From the NCBI GenBank assembly GCA_022865215.1, contig JALIDP010000006.1, forward strand, positions 1 to 34,180: 34,180 nt of DNA, read 5' to 3'. The stretch is from Candidatus Nanohalarchaeota archaeon QJJ-7. Lineage in GTDB: Archaea > Nanohalarchaeota > Nanosalinia > Nanosalinales > Nanohalalkaliarchaeaceae. The notes beneath the pieces are model-generated. The model saw nothing but the letters and a program-made list of their open reading frames with translations, made no database searches and had not been told where the DNA came from. Both the position numbers and the translations under genes were made by a program. This document shows, in pieces, positions 5,108 through 11,335 of this stretch; position 1 is the first letter of the stretch; every line of letters starts with the position of its first letter.

Positions 5108-6256
5108 CTATACTATTATCTGTGCGAGGTAACCCGCGCCGATGTACGAGGCTATCGAGCTCCCCAGGTTCACCAGCATGAATATGAGGAGGAGTCTTAG
5201 AGCGGAGTTGGTCCACAGTTCCCTGATATGCTTCACCTCTCCCACCGATTCCAGGTCCCCTACTGTGGGTGGTCTGAACCGGTTCTCCGCGTAAGCAGCC
5301 ACCAGGCCGGAAGGAAGTGCAGGGTTGATCGAAGTGAACGGGGCCGCCACGAAAGACACGATAGCGGTGAGGAAGTGGGAGCGTGACAGGAGCGCTCCGG
5401 TTGCCGCAAGAGTCCCGTTCAGCAGGAACCAGACAGCGAACGCGCGACTGCCCGTCTCGAACCCTATGAAAAGGAAGATGTAGGCCAGCATCCCGATTAT
5501 AAGTGCAGGGACCCCGTACTCCACCGCCTTCTTCAGGTGCCCCCCTATCTTCCCTTTCCTCCTCCTTTCTGCCACCTTGGAAGGCTCTTCCAGCTCCTTC
5601 TCTATACCTTCGATGTGCGCGGCTCCGACGACCGCGACTATCTTCTCCGCCTCCAGCTCCCTCAACCGTTCGGCCATGTAGGCGTTCCGTTCGTCGAGGA
5701 AAGCTCTCTTTATCCCTGGATAATGTTCGCCGAGCTCTTCCACCAGTGCAGTTATAGCGTCCTTCTCCTTCAGCTCCTCGATTTCCTCTTTCTCCACATC
5801 GACGCTGCTGAAGAAGGACGCGAAGAACTCGGTGGAGAGCTTTGCTTTCTCCCAGACCGAGAGGCTGTCCCGCGCGGAACGGAACGTCTTCGATATATCC
5901 CTGTCGATGAGGGAGACTTCCTTACCCGAACCCTCTGCTGCCTGGACAGCCGCGAGCATGTCCGATCCCGGAGCGACCTCCAGGTCCTCTCCCAGTTTCC
6001 TCTGGTAGATGGAAAGTATAACGTTGAGAAACAGGAGGGCGCCGTTACCGTCCTCTATGGCCTCGGCCACGTTCTTCTCCTCCCACCCTTTCTCGTCTCT
6101 CAGCGACTCGTACCTGTCCTGGTCCAGTTCCACGGCGACGGTGTCAGGCTCTTCCTCCTCTATAACACTGTTCACTTCTTCTGCACTCTCTTCCGAGACA
6201 TGGGCGGTACCGACAAGCACTATCTCTTTCCCATCGATGGAGACTCGCCGCTTCAT
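5108..6256 (-). CDS. TraB/PrgY-family membrane protein
   Basis: The 382-residue product has the TraB family signatures LVGTAHVSEES near the N-terminus, VAVELDQDRYE, a Glu/Lys-rich middle, and VVGAAHIEGIE around residue 213. The C-terminal third carries about four hydrophobic segments (PALIIGMLAYIFLFIGF, AVWFLLNGTLAATGALL, FLTAIVSFVAAPF, LLLIFMLVNLGSSIASY). Archaeal homologues are thought to be membrane-anchored members of a gumN/EreA-like superfamily; substrate unknown. A TATA-like TCTTAAGC lies about 26 bases upstream of the start. Confidence 0.88.
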   Translation of the reverse strand: MKRRVSIDGKEIVLVGTAHVSEESAEEVNSVIEEEEPDTVAVELDQDRYESLRDEKGWEEKNVAEAIEDGNGALLFLNVILSIYQRKLGEDLEVAPGSDMLAAVQAAEGSGKEVSLIDRDISKTFRSARDSLSVWEKAKLSTEFFASFFSSVDVEKEEIEELKEKDAITALVEELGEHYPGIKRAFLDERNAYMAERLRELEAEKIVAVVGAAHIEGIEKELEEPSKVAERRRKGKIGGHLKKAVEYGVPALIIGMLAYIFLFIGFETGSRAFAVWFLLNGTLAATGALLSRSHFLTAIVSFVAAPFTSINPALPSGLVAAYAENRFRPPTVGDLESVGEVKHIRELWTNSALRLLLIFMLVNLGSSIASYIGAGYLAQIIV

Positions 6257-6299
6257 GGGTAGGGGACGTCACTGGAAGCTTAAGAAAAGAAAAGAAAGG

Positions 6300-6480
6300 G
6301 GTTAGCAGGTCTGGGCTAGCTTCCTCGCCCGCACCTTGTCCACAGGACGCGACTAGCAGCGTTCTCCCGTGTGTTTTACTGGCTACTTACAGCCCGTCTT
6401 GAAGCCTTGAATCGGCAACATGTGTCGGACTGCTCGACGCCTCGAGACAGGATCGACCTATTGCTCCCTGTAAAAAACAG
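6300..6480 (-). ncRNA. Possible structured RNA upstream of the TraB-like gene
   Basis: This ~180-base stretch has no ORF. On the minus strand a TATA box (GAGTTTTAAAGG, ~6498-6509) would start transcription near 6476. The ends can pair (AGCA..AGGTC with GACCTGCT), and internal stems include CTCGAGGCGTCGAG, GGCTGTAAGTAGCC and GTCCTGTGGAC. That suggests a stable RNA. I looked for SRP and RNase P landmarks and found none convincing, so class and strand remain open. Confidence 0.3.
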
Positions 6481-6557
6481 GTGCACCAACCTTTAAAACT
6501 CGGAGCCTCCCCTGACCCTAGAATGTCTGTTTTCTGTGAATTTAGTTAATATAGGAA

Positions 6558-6632
6558 TGCCCCGACGGGGATTTGAACCCCGGTCTTCGGCTCGAAAGGC
6601 CGAGATGATTGGCCGGACTACACTATCGGGGC
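6558..6632 (-). tRNA. tRNA-Glu(TTC)
   Basis: The 75-base gene has acceptor GCCCCGA/TCGGGGC plus A73, D arm starting GTGTAGTCCGG, anticodon arm TCGGC CTTTCGA GCCGA (TTC) and T arm CGGGG TTCAAAT CCCCG. It is uninterrupted and without encoded CCA. Confidence 0.94.
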
Positions 6633-6652
6633 CTCGATAGCTCGTCACGGTG

Positions 6653-6668
6653 GAGAGAAATTTAAAAG
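6653..6668. promoter_or_regulatory. Bidirectional TATA element for tRNA-Glu and tRNA-Pro
   Basis: GAAATTTAAAAGCG is almost palindromic. Its centre (~6660) is about 26-28 bases from the tRNA-Glu 5' end on one side, and on the other side about 38 bases from the upstream copy of the tRNA-Pro 5' end. One AT-rich box could serve both divergent genes. Confidence 0.5.
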
Positions 6669-6697
6669 CGTCAGAGCTGGAGACTGTTTACATCGTC

Positions 6698-6781
6698 GGC
6701 GGGGTGGTCGTCCAGTTCCTCGGAAGAAGTGGTGGACGGAGAAAACCGTCAGGTTTTCGAAACCCCCGCCTGAGCGTAAGC
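6698..6781 (+). repeat. Upstream copy of the tRNA-Pro 5' end with hairpin
   Basis: GGCGGGGTGGTCG (6698 on) imitates the tRNA start GGCGGGGTAGTGT (6782 on), and CCCCCGCC (6763-6770) is its complement, so a foldback forms in front of the true gene. The loop contains GAAAACCGTCAGGTTTTC, the inverted form of the core seen near tRNA-His and tRNA-Ser. Confidence 0.65.
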
Positions 6782-6852
6782 GGCGGGGTAGTGTAGTGGC
6801 ATCATTGGACGCTGGGGGCGTTCAGAACCGGGTTCGATTCCCGGCCCTGCCA
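6782..6852 (+). tRNA. tRNA-Pro(GGG)
   Basis: The 71-base gene has acceptor GGCGGGG/CCCTGCC plus A73, anticodon arm GGACG CTGGGGG CGTTC (GGG) and T arm CCGGG TTCGATT CCCGG. The D stem is weak in my folding. It is followed by the palindrome GCCATCTCAAAGAGATGGC, which uses the last tRNA bases, and by another stem GGTAC...GTACC. Confidence 0.88.
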
Positions 6853-6898
6853 TCTCAAAGAGATGGCGGTACTAGCGTCTCGATGAGATGCGTACCCC
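6850..6898 (+). terminator. Two hairpins after tRNA-Pro
   Basis: GCCATCTC-AAA-GAGATGGC overlaps the tRNA end and could compete with tRNA folding or mark the 3' end. A second stem GGTAC...GTACC follows. No oligo-T follows directly, so termination is only suggested. Confidence 0.35.
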
Positions 6899-6906
6899 TT
6901 ACATGT

Positions 6907-7263
6907 CTACTTGTGGGTCTGGTCGGCGTGGAGAAGAGATAATATGATAGGTATAGGCTCTTCCCTACTCCAGTCGATGAAGACCCGGTGATCGGACTCT
7001 TCACCTTTTATCTTTAGTTGCCAGATATCCTCAGATTCTATGTATTTCATATCGGGGTGGGAGGGAGGAAAATTCCAGTATTCGAAAATGAGCTCCAGAA
7101 GTGAGGCAGAGATCTCGTCCCGTGTATCCTTATTCAGCGCATCGAAAGCGGTAACAAACTCCTGTGTGCAGAGAGACTTATCCTCATACCCTCTCTCGGA
7201 TAATTTCGAGAGTTCTTCCGGCAGGTGGTTGTTCTCTCGCTCTCCTGATGGATTCCTTGGCAT
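6907..7263 (-). CDS. RelE/ParE-like toxin (probable)
   Basis: The 118-residue frame ends with the pattern of RelE/ParE/HigB toxins: a strand IWQLKIKGEESDHRVFIDW, then PIPIILSLLHADQTHK, resembling the WRLRV..YRVFY...LVVLAIFHR ending of the superfamily. It is preceded by helices (TAFDALNKDTRDEI). It overlaps the candidate antitoxin frame by 80 bases; no later start codon exists before Met72, so the long overlap appears real or the start is non-standard. mRNA-cleaving activity would be expected if the family call holds. Confidence 0.55.
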   Translation of the reverse strand: MPRNPSGERENNHLPEELSKLSERGYEDKSLCTQEFVTAFDALNKDTRDEISASLLELIFEYWNFPPSHPDMKYIESEDIWQLKIKGEESDHRVFIDWSREEPIPIILSLLHADQTHK

Positions 7264-7339
7264 CGTCTGACAGCTCCTTTTCCAGCTTCTTCTCTTCCTT
7301 CAACATCTCCAGATCCCTGCTGGACACTTGTTCTTCCAT
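7184..7339 (-). CDS. Small antitoxin-like protein paired with the RelE-like toxin
   Basis: The product is 51 residues from ATG 7339; the track start 7387 lies upstream of the TATA box. It is an all-helical charged protein (DLEMLKEEKKLEKELSDDAKESIRRA) with no recognised family. A TATA box TTATAAAAATTT (minus strand, ~7367-7378) lies about 30 bases upstream. The overlapping toxin-like gene suggests a TA pair. Confidence 0.5.
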   Translation of the reverse strand: MEEQVSSRDLEMLKEEKKLEKELSDDAKESIRRAREQPPAGRTLEIIRERV

Positions 7340-7447
7340 GGAATCCACCGTTTTACAGTCTCTTTTAGAAATTTTTATAATCACCACAAATTTCCATATC
7401 TTGATACTTCTCCAATTAATAACAGAAGAGGGAAAGAAATTTACTTT

Positions 7448-7648
7448 CTACTCCTTCTTGAACGCCGCGACCTCGTCGAGAACGTCCACGTGGGTCAGGA
7501 AGATACTCCTGCAGCAGTAACGGTCGAGACCGAGGTCATCGAGAACCTCTCCCGCGTCCTCGTCTCCCTCCTTCGCACGCTCCTCGAACTCATCCCATCT
7601 GTCTCCTATGACTTTACCGCAGCTGAAACATCGATTTGGAACTATCAT
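7448..7648 (-). CDS. rpoN: RNA polymerase subunit Rpo10 (RpoN)
   Basis: The 66-residue product matches archaeal Rpo10/Rpb10: MIVPNRCFSCGKVIGDRW with the atypical CX2C zinc half-site, and the second half YCCRSIFLTHVD. It anchors the assembly platform of the polymerase with RpoD. ATG 7648 is preceded by the Shine-Dalgarno sequence AGGTGA; the track start at GTG 7657 lies within that site. It is the last gene of the rps13-rpoN operon and its start overlaps the end region of rps9. Confidence 0.95.
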   Translation of the reverse strand: MIVPNRCFSCGKVIGDRWDEFEERAKEGDEDAGEVLDDLGLDRYCCRSIFLTHVDVLDEVAAFKKE

Positions 7649-7653
7649 TTTTG

Positions 7654-8052
7654 TCACCTGTAGCTCTTCTGCTGCTTGTGCCGCGCACCCTGACTGGACT
7701 GGGAGGGTTTGCGCGTCTCGGTCCTCCTGAAGTCCTCCACAAGCATGTACCGGTCGTATCCTCTCATATCCTCTTCCAGATCTTCATCGTCCGAATACTC
7801 GACAAGCGCGCGTGCGATCGCCATACGGGCAGCTTCCGCCTGACCCATCTTGCCTCCACCGTCCACGTTAACATCGATATCCACTTCGTCAGAAAGCTCT
7901 CCCGCGATCCTCAGCGGCTCCTTCATCCTCAGTTCTTCCATCTCAGGGAAACGTTCCAGCGGCTTCTTGTTGACCCTTACAGTCCCTTCTCCTTCTTTCA
8001 GTGACGCGCGTGCTTTCGCCGTCTTCCGCCTTCCTATAGTGTTGACAGGCAT
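7654..8052 (-). CDS. rps9: 30S ribosomal protein uS9
   Basis: The 132-residue protein starts PVNTIGRRKTAKARASLKEG and ends with the conserved basic tail RRTETRKPSQSSQGARHKQQKSYR that reaches the P-site tRNA anticodon. GGGKMGQAEAARMAIARAL is typical of the family. It lies 2 bases after rpl13 and before rpoN in the standard archaeal order. Confidence 0.96.
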   Translation of the reverse strand: MPVNTIGRRKTAKARASLKEGEGTVRVNKKPLERFPEMEELRMKEPLRIAGELSDEVDIDVNVDGGGKMGQAEAARMAIARALVEYSDDEDLEEDMRGYDRYMLVEDFRRTETRKPSQSSQGARHKQQKSYR

Positions 8053-8054
8053 CT

Positions 8055-8453
8055 TCAGATGTTCTCCGATAGCTTTTCCAGTGTCACGTGTTTGCGCCCT
8101 TTCAGTTCTCCGACCGTTTTAACATCGATATCGTCCGTCTCACGGCCTTCCGGGTTTCCACGGTAGGTCTTCAACCTCTTAAATGCTTCTCTCCCGTCTG
8201 AATTATCCGGTAACATGCCTCTTACAGTCCTCTTCAGCATCCTTTCCGGGGCTTTCGGGAACCTGGGACCTTTCTCTTTGCTGCCGCTACCCCTCCTTTC
8301 CCTGTAGTCCTCGAATATCTCTTCAGGAGTTCCCGATATAACCGCCTTCTCGGAGTTGACTATACGGATCTCATCGCCGTCCCTGACCCCTTCCGCAACA
8401 TGAGAAGCGAGTCTCCCGAGTATCTTTCCTTCCGCATCTATAACTTCAGCCAA
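8055..8453 (-). CDS. rpl13: 50S ribosomal protein uL13
   Basis: The 132-residue product shows the archaeal uL13 pattern: DAEGKILGRLASHVAEGV, IVNSEKAVISGTPEEI, and KAPERMLKRTVRGMLP. It is an early-assembly protein of the large subunit. It overlaps the rpl18e stop by 8 bases, implying coupled translation. Confidence 0.95.
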   Translation of the reverse strand: MAEVIDAEGKILGRLASHVAEGVRDGDEIRIVNSEKAVISGTPEEIFEDYRERRGSGSKEKGPRFPKAPERMLKRTVRGMLPDNSDGREAFKRLKTYRGNPEGRETDDIDVKTVGELKGRKHVTLEKLSENI

Positions 8454-8808
8454 GGAGGATCACCCCTTCTCCATCGGGATTCTCGTCCACCAGTTCTTCC
8501 AGATAGACGGCTTCCCCGGACTCGTTTATAGTTTCCAGAGCTCCGTCAGTAAATTTGAACGCTCCGACAGTGATATCCTCGGTCATGTGGCCTGAACCCA
8601 TGACTTTGCCCGGCACCACCACGGTGTCGCCGTCATCGGCTTCTCTTTCTATGGTGGATACGTTCACCTCTCGTACCTTCCTGTTGGCCTTTTCAAGCTC
8701 TTCAGCCACTATATCCCATATTTTCGCATCGTTACGTCTCCCTGCTTCCTCGCACTTCCTGATCGCTTCCTTCAGCACCGGGTTGGTCTTCTGTTCAAGG
8801 TCTGTCAT
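8446..8808 (-). CDS. rpl18e: 50S ribosomal protein eL18
   Basis: The 120-residue product has KTNPVLKEAIRKCEEAGRR, VVVPGKVMGSGHM and ITVGAFKFT, typical of archaeal eL18. ATG 8808 is preferred over the track GTG 8817. The gene begins 17 bases after the copied tRNA-Leu 3' end and has no visible TATA box, so it is probably transcribed through tRNA-Leu(TAA) from rps13. Confidence 0.95.
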   Translation of the reverse strand: MTDLEQKTNPVLKEAIRKCEEAGRRNDAKIWDIVAEELEKANRKVREVNVSTIEREADDGDTVVVPGKVMGSGHMTEDITVGAFKFTDGALETINESGEAVYLEELVDENPDGEGVILLG

Positions 8809-8824
8809 GTTGTACACCGTTTAG

Positions 8825-8889
8825 TGCGGGGGGTCGGATTTGAACACGAAGCTCGCCTCCGGGAGCTTCTCGGGGTTCAAATCCCTTGA
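8825..8889 (-). repeat. Downstream copy of the tRNA-Leu(TAA) 3' end with hairpin
   Basis: The 21 bases at 8825-8845 repeat the 3' end of the tRNA (8890-8910). The insert is the hairpin core CGAAGCTCGCCTCCGGGAGC followed by GGTTCAAATCCC, an inverted T-arm copy. The core is the same as the one after tRNA-Ser (15172-15199). Confidence 0.8.
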
Positions 8890-8976
8890 TGCGGGGGGTC
8901 GGATTTGAACCGACGAAAGGTCTGCACCTACAGGATCTTAAGTCCTGCCCCTTTGGCCGGACTTGGGTACCCCCGC
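8890..8976 (-). tRNA. tRNA-Leu(TAA)
   Basis: The 87-base uninterrupted gene has acceptor GCGGGGG/CCCCCGC plus A73, anticodon arm CAGGA CTTAAGA TCCTG (TAA), a long variable arm and T arm TCGG TTCAAAT CCGA. It sits between rpoD and rpl18e, a position also occupied by a tRNA-Leu in other euryarchaeal operons as I recall. Confidence 0.94.
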
Positions 8977-9002
8977 ATATCGGAAGGTTTGAGGCTCTGG
9001 AA

Positions 9003-9611
9003 TTATAAGTTCTCTTCCAGAGACTCCTCGAACCCTTCCAGGTCTTCTTCCAGTCTTTCCACCGCCTTGGAGACGATGGTGCGGGGGTCGAGACCGGAGA
9101 CCGACTCCACCTTGAAGTGGAAAGTCCCGTCCTCGTATGAATATGAAGTGTTAGCAGCCTGCCATTTCGCGTGTTCCTGTCCTATCCCGATATAAGCAGT
9201 CATCTCGAGATCGAGTTCACCGTCCTCCTTCAGGTCCGCCACCTTCGTCTCCGGCTTGGCGGGTTCTACATCTTCTGAGGGTACAGAGATGTCTGATGCG
9301 GTGATAGTACCAGGTCCTTCCTTCTGGAGCGCCATCTGTACCTCGCATTCGGGGCAGCCGTCATCGCAGTCACACTCCTCGTGGATATCGTAGTTATCCG
9401 GGTCGAATTCCCACGGGATCATACCGAGCCTGTGAGCGAGTATCTCATCGAAAAGTCCAGAGTTGTTCCGGGTGACCCTGATCTCTTCTATCGCGAGTGT
9501 GGGAACGTTCCCTACCATGGTCCTCCGTAGAGAGTTCGCGAAACCGGCAGATACTCCTTCAAGTTCGAATTCGATGGTGTCGCCGGATTCTTCTGTTATA
9601 TCTATCTCCAT
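9003..9611 (-). CDS. rpoD: RNA polymerase subunit Rpo3 (RpoD)
   Basis: The 202-residue product has the alpha/Rpb3 dimerisation core VSAGFANSLRRTMVGNVPTLAIEEI and the C-terminal RTIVSKAVERLEEDLEGF. Residues 80-89 carry four cysteines, C-x-C-x3-C-x2-C, in the insertion domain where some archaeal RpoD bind a Fe-S cluster. ATG 9611 follows the Shine-Dalgarno-like AGGTGG; the track start 9704 lies inside rps11. It forms the assembly platform with RpoL, RpoN and RpoP. Confidence 0.95.
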   Translation of the reverse strand: MEIDITEESGDTIEFELEGVSAGFANSLRRTMVGNVPTLAIEEIRVTRNNSGLFDEILAHRLGMIPWEFDPDNYDIHEECDCDDGCPECEVQMALQKEGPGTITASDISVPSEDVEPAKPETKVADLKEDGELDLEMTAYIGIGQEHAKWQAANTSYSYEDGTFHFKVESVSGLDPRTIVSKAVERLEEDLEGFEESLEENL

Positions 9612-9621
9612 ATTGATCCAC

Positions 9622-10014
9622 CTACAGCCTCCTTCCCCGCTTTCCTCCTTTCTCCCGGGTGGAGTCGTGGGGGACAGGCGTGACGTCCTCGATATCTCCG
9701 ACATCGAGCTCCGATCTTGTTATAGCCCTTATCGCTGGCTGAGCTCCTTTACCAGGCATCTTCTGTTTCGTGCCTCCAGGAGCCCTGACCTGGATGTGGA
9801 CTCCTTCAAGACCCTTCTCCTGGGCCTCTGCTGCAGCCTTCTTCGCGGCCTGCATCGCAGGGAACGGGTTCCCCTGGAGCCTCCCCTTGTCCGTTATCAT
9901 ACCGGAACTCTGACGTGAGAGAGTCTCAGCGCCTGTTATATCGGTTATATGGACTATGGTGTTGTTGAAGCTGGAATAGATGTGTGCTACTCCCCATTTA
10001 TCTTCTTCAGGCAT
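9622..10014 (-). CDS. rps11: 30S ribosomal protein uS11
   Basis: The 130-residue product has [41 protein letters not shown] (quoted in part) and the basic C-terminus [10 protein letters not shown]. It binds the platform region of the small subunit next to 16S helix 23. It is separated from rps4 by 56 bases holding two hairpins. Confidence 0.96.
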   Translation of the reverse strand: MPEEDKWGVAHIYSSFNNTIVHITDITGAETLSRQSSGMITDKGRLQGNPFPAMQAAKKAAAEAQEKGLEGVHIQVRAPGGTKQKMPGKGAQPAIRAITRSELDVGDIEDVTPVPHDSTREKGGKRGRRL

Positions 10015-10015
10015 C

Positions 10016-10062
10016 TACGAAAACACCTCGTGTTTTCTATGAAGCCGAAAATCTCCTATTTT
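10016..10062. repeat. Two hairpins between rps4 and rps11
   Basis: GAAAACACCTCGTGTTTTC and GAAAATCTCCTATTTTC are perfect short-loop palindromes with CTC-containing loops, in an otherwise tightly packed operon. They could modulate translation or mRNA processing between the two genes, or be traces of the same snapback elements seen elsewhere. Confidence 0.55.
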
Positions 10063-10070
10063 CAAATTTA

Positions 10071-10544
10071 TCACTCCACTATCTGCTCGGAACCGGGAGC
10101 TACTTTTATCTCGGTTTCCTCTTCCTCTGTGACAAGGTAACCTGGAACATCTACCTTCCTTCCTCCGACCATTATATGGCCATGGCCGACCAGCTGTCTC
10201 GCCTTTCTCATGGTGTCTGCAAGGCCTCTACGGTACACAACGGTCTGAAGCCTTCTCTCCAGGACATCCTCTATATCTATATCCAGGACATCGTTCAGTT
10301 CCGCGCCCTCGTTCAGTATACCGAGGGATACCAGCTTCTCCAGCAGGTCTTCCTCCATATCCTCGTTCTCCTCAGCGTTCAGCCTCCTGGCCTGGCGCCG
10401 GAAATCCCTCACACGACTTTGGGCCTTCCAGACCTCCTTCTTGTTCACCAGCCCGTAGTCCTGCTGGATATCGGATTCGTTCCTGATACGGTCTTCTGAC
10501 CAGCCCTGCACAGGCGTCTCGTATCCCTTGCTCTGCTTCTTCAT
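10071..10544 (-). CDS. rps4: 30S ribosomal protein uS4
   Basis: The 157-residue product has the archaeal uS4 features [35 protein letters not shown] and the S4 RNA-binding motif [20 protein letters not shown]. It is a primary 16S binder. ATG 10544 is chosen; the track extension to 10748 reads back into rps13, whose stop (10549) is only 4 bases upstream. Confidence 0.95.
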   Translation of the reverse strand: MKKQSKGYETPVQGWSEDRIRNESDIQQDYGLVNKKEVWKAQSRVRDFRRQARRLNAEENEDMEEDLLEKLVSLGILNEGAELNDVLDIDIEDVLERRLQTVVYRRGLADTMRKARQLVGHGHIMVGGRKVDVPGYLVTEEEETEIKVAPGSEQIVE

Positions 10545-10548
10545 CTTA

Positions 10549-11031
10549 TCATTCCTCCTCTTCTGTCGTTTCCTCGGCCTCTTCCTGTACGCGTTCTCTT
10601 TCCACACCGATCTTTTCTCCACCACGGAAGGATCCCTGTGTCTGCTGTCCCCTGACAGGGAGACCCATCTCATGCCTCTTACCGCGGTAAGTGCCTGTCT
10701 CCTTGTACCTCCTGATATCGAACTCCTTGACCAGATCAAGATCTGCACCTATAACGTGCTTGTTTTCCCCGGTCTCGCGGTCCTTCCTCCTGTTCCGCGC
10801 CCACCGCGGGATACCTGCTTCCTCCGGGTCCTTTATAACTTCCTCGATCCGCTCCAGTTCGTCCTCCTCAAGCGATCCTATACGTGTCTCGGGATCGAAT
10901 TCGAGGTTTCCCTCGACCGCGTTCGCGACCGTATCTCCGATACCCTTGATATCCTGTATAGCATCGACTATCCGCTTCGTACCGTCGATATCCGTGTCCG
11001 CGACACGTACGATCTCCTGGACGTCAGCCAT
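10549..11031 (-). CDS. rps13: 30S ribosomal protein uS13
   Basis: The 160-residue product has [31 protein letters not shown] and [18 protein letters not shown], the small-subunit head protein contacting uL5. It leads the rps13-rpoN operon. Upstream on the minus strand is TATA box CCTTTAAAAGAG (~11055-11066), plus GGAGGAG close to the start. The C-terminal tail is unusually acidic ([12 protein letters not shown]). Confidence 0.96.
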   Translation of the reverse strand: MADVQEIVRVADTDIDGTKRIVDAIQDIKGIGDTVANAVEGNLEFDPETRIGSLEEDELERIEEVIKDPEEAGIPRWARNRRKDRETGENKHVIGADLDLVKEFDIRRYKETGTYRGKRHEMGLPVRGQQTQGSFRGGEKIGVERERVQEEAEETTEEEE

Positions 11032-11054
11032 GATATTATCTCCTCCAAAGTAAC

Positions 11055-11066
11055 TCTTTTAAAGGA
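11055..11066 (-). promoter_or_regulatory. TATA box of the rps13 operon
   Basis: CCTTTAAAAGAG on the minus strand, centred about 29 bases before ATG 11031, is the best promoter for the operon. Confidence 0.55.
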
Positions 11067-11116
11067 AAACGTCTGCATGAGAGCCTCCCGTTGTATCGGT
11101 AGACGGCCCTCAGCGA

Positions 11117-11255
11117 TAGCCCGGCCAGGATTCGAACCTGGGTCGGGAGGCCCAGAACCTCCTATGACTGGTCCTCTGGAGTTTTGACCGTCGGACTTCT
11201 CCCTGAGATGGCCGACGGGAAGCTCGCCAGAGCTTGACCACTACACCACCGGGCT
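11117..11255 (-). tRNA. tRNA-Gln(CTG) with ~67-nt insertion in the D loop
   Basis: Acceptor AGCCCGG/CCGGGCT plus A73, D-arm start GTGTAGTGGTCA, anticodon arm GGAGG TTCTGGG CCTCC (CTG) and T arm CCAGG TTCGAAT CCTGG identify the gene. Between D-loop position ~21 and the 3' D strand (TCAT) lie about 67 extra bases with stems CCGTCGG/CCGACGG and CTCTGG/CCAGAG. This is a non-canonical intron position or an insertion. Confidence 0.85.
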
Positions 11256-11309
11256 TTTCCTCCGGTGCGTGTATCAGGCACCGCCAGGTGCGCACTACAC
11301 CACCGGGCT
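11256..11309 (-). repeat. Upstream copy of the tRNA-Gln 5' end with hairpin
   Basis: CACTACACCACCGGGCT at 11293-11309 repeats the tRNA 5' end at 11239-11255, 54 bases away. The insert contains GGCACCGCCAGGTGCG, matching the cores GCACTGCCAGGTGCG and GCACCGTCAGGTGCG upstream of tRNA-Ser. A TATA-like GCTTTAACT (minus strand, ~11329-11337) is spaced for the copy, not for the real tRNA. Confidence 0.7.
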
Positions 11310-11335
11310 CTGGACCCTGGATTCAAGTTAAAGCT

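Noticed and set aside
5537-6262. Long plus-strand ORF of 241 residues opposite the TraB-like gene
   Set aside because: It is a shadow of the minus-strand TraB gene, which has clear family motifs and a promoter.
6300-6480. SRP RNA or RNase P RNA
   Set aside because: The S-domain GGAAGG-type loop and the RNase P GAGGAAAGTC core are not found in convincing context, so it is left unassigned.
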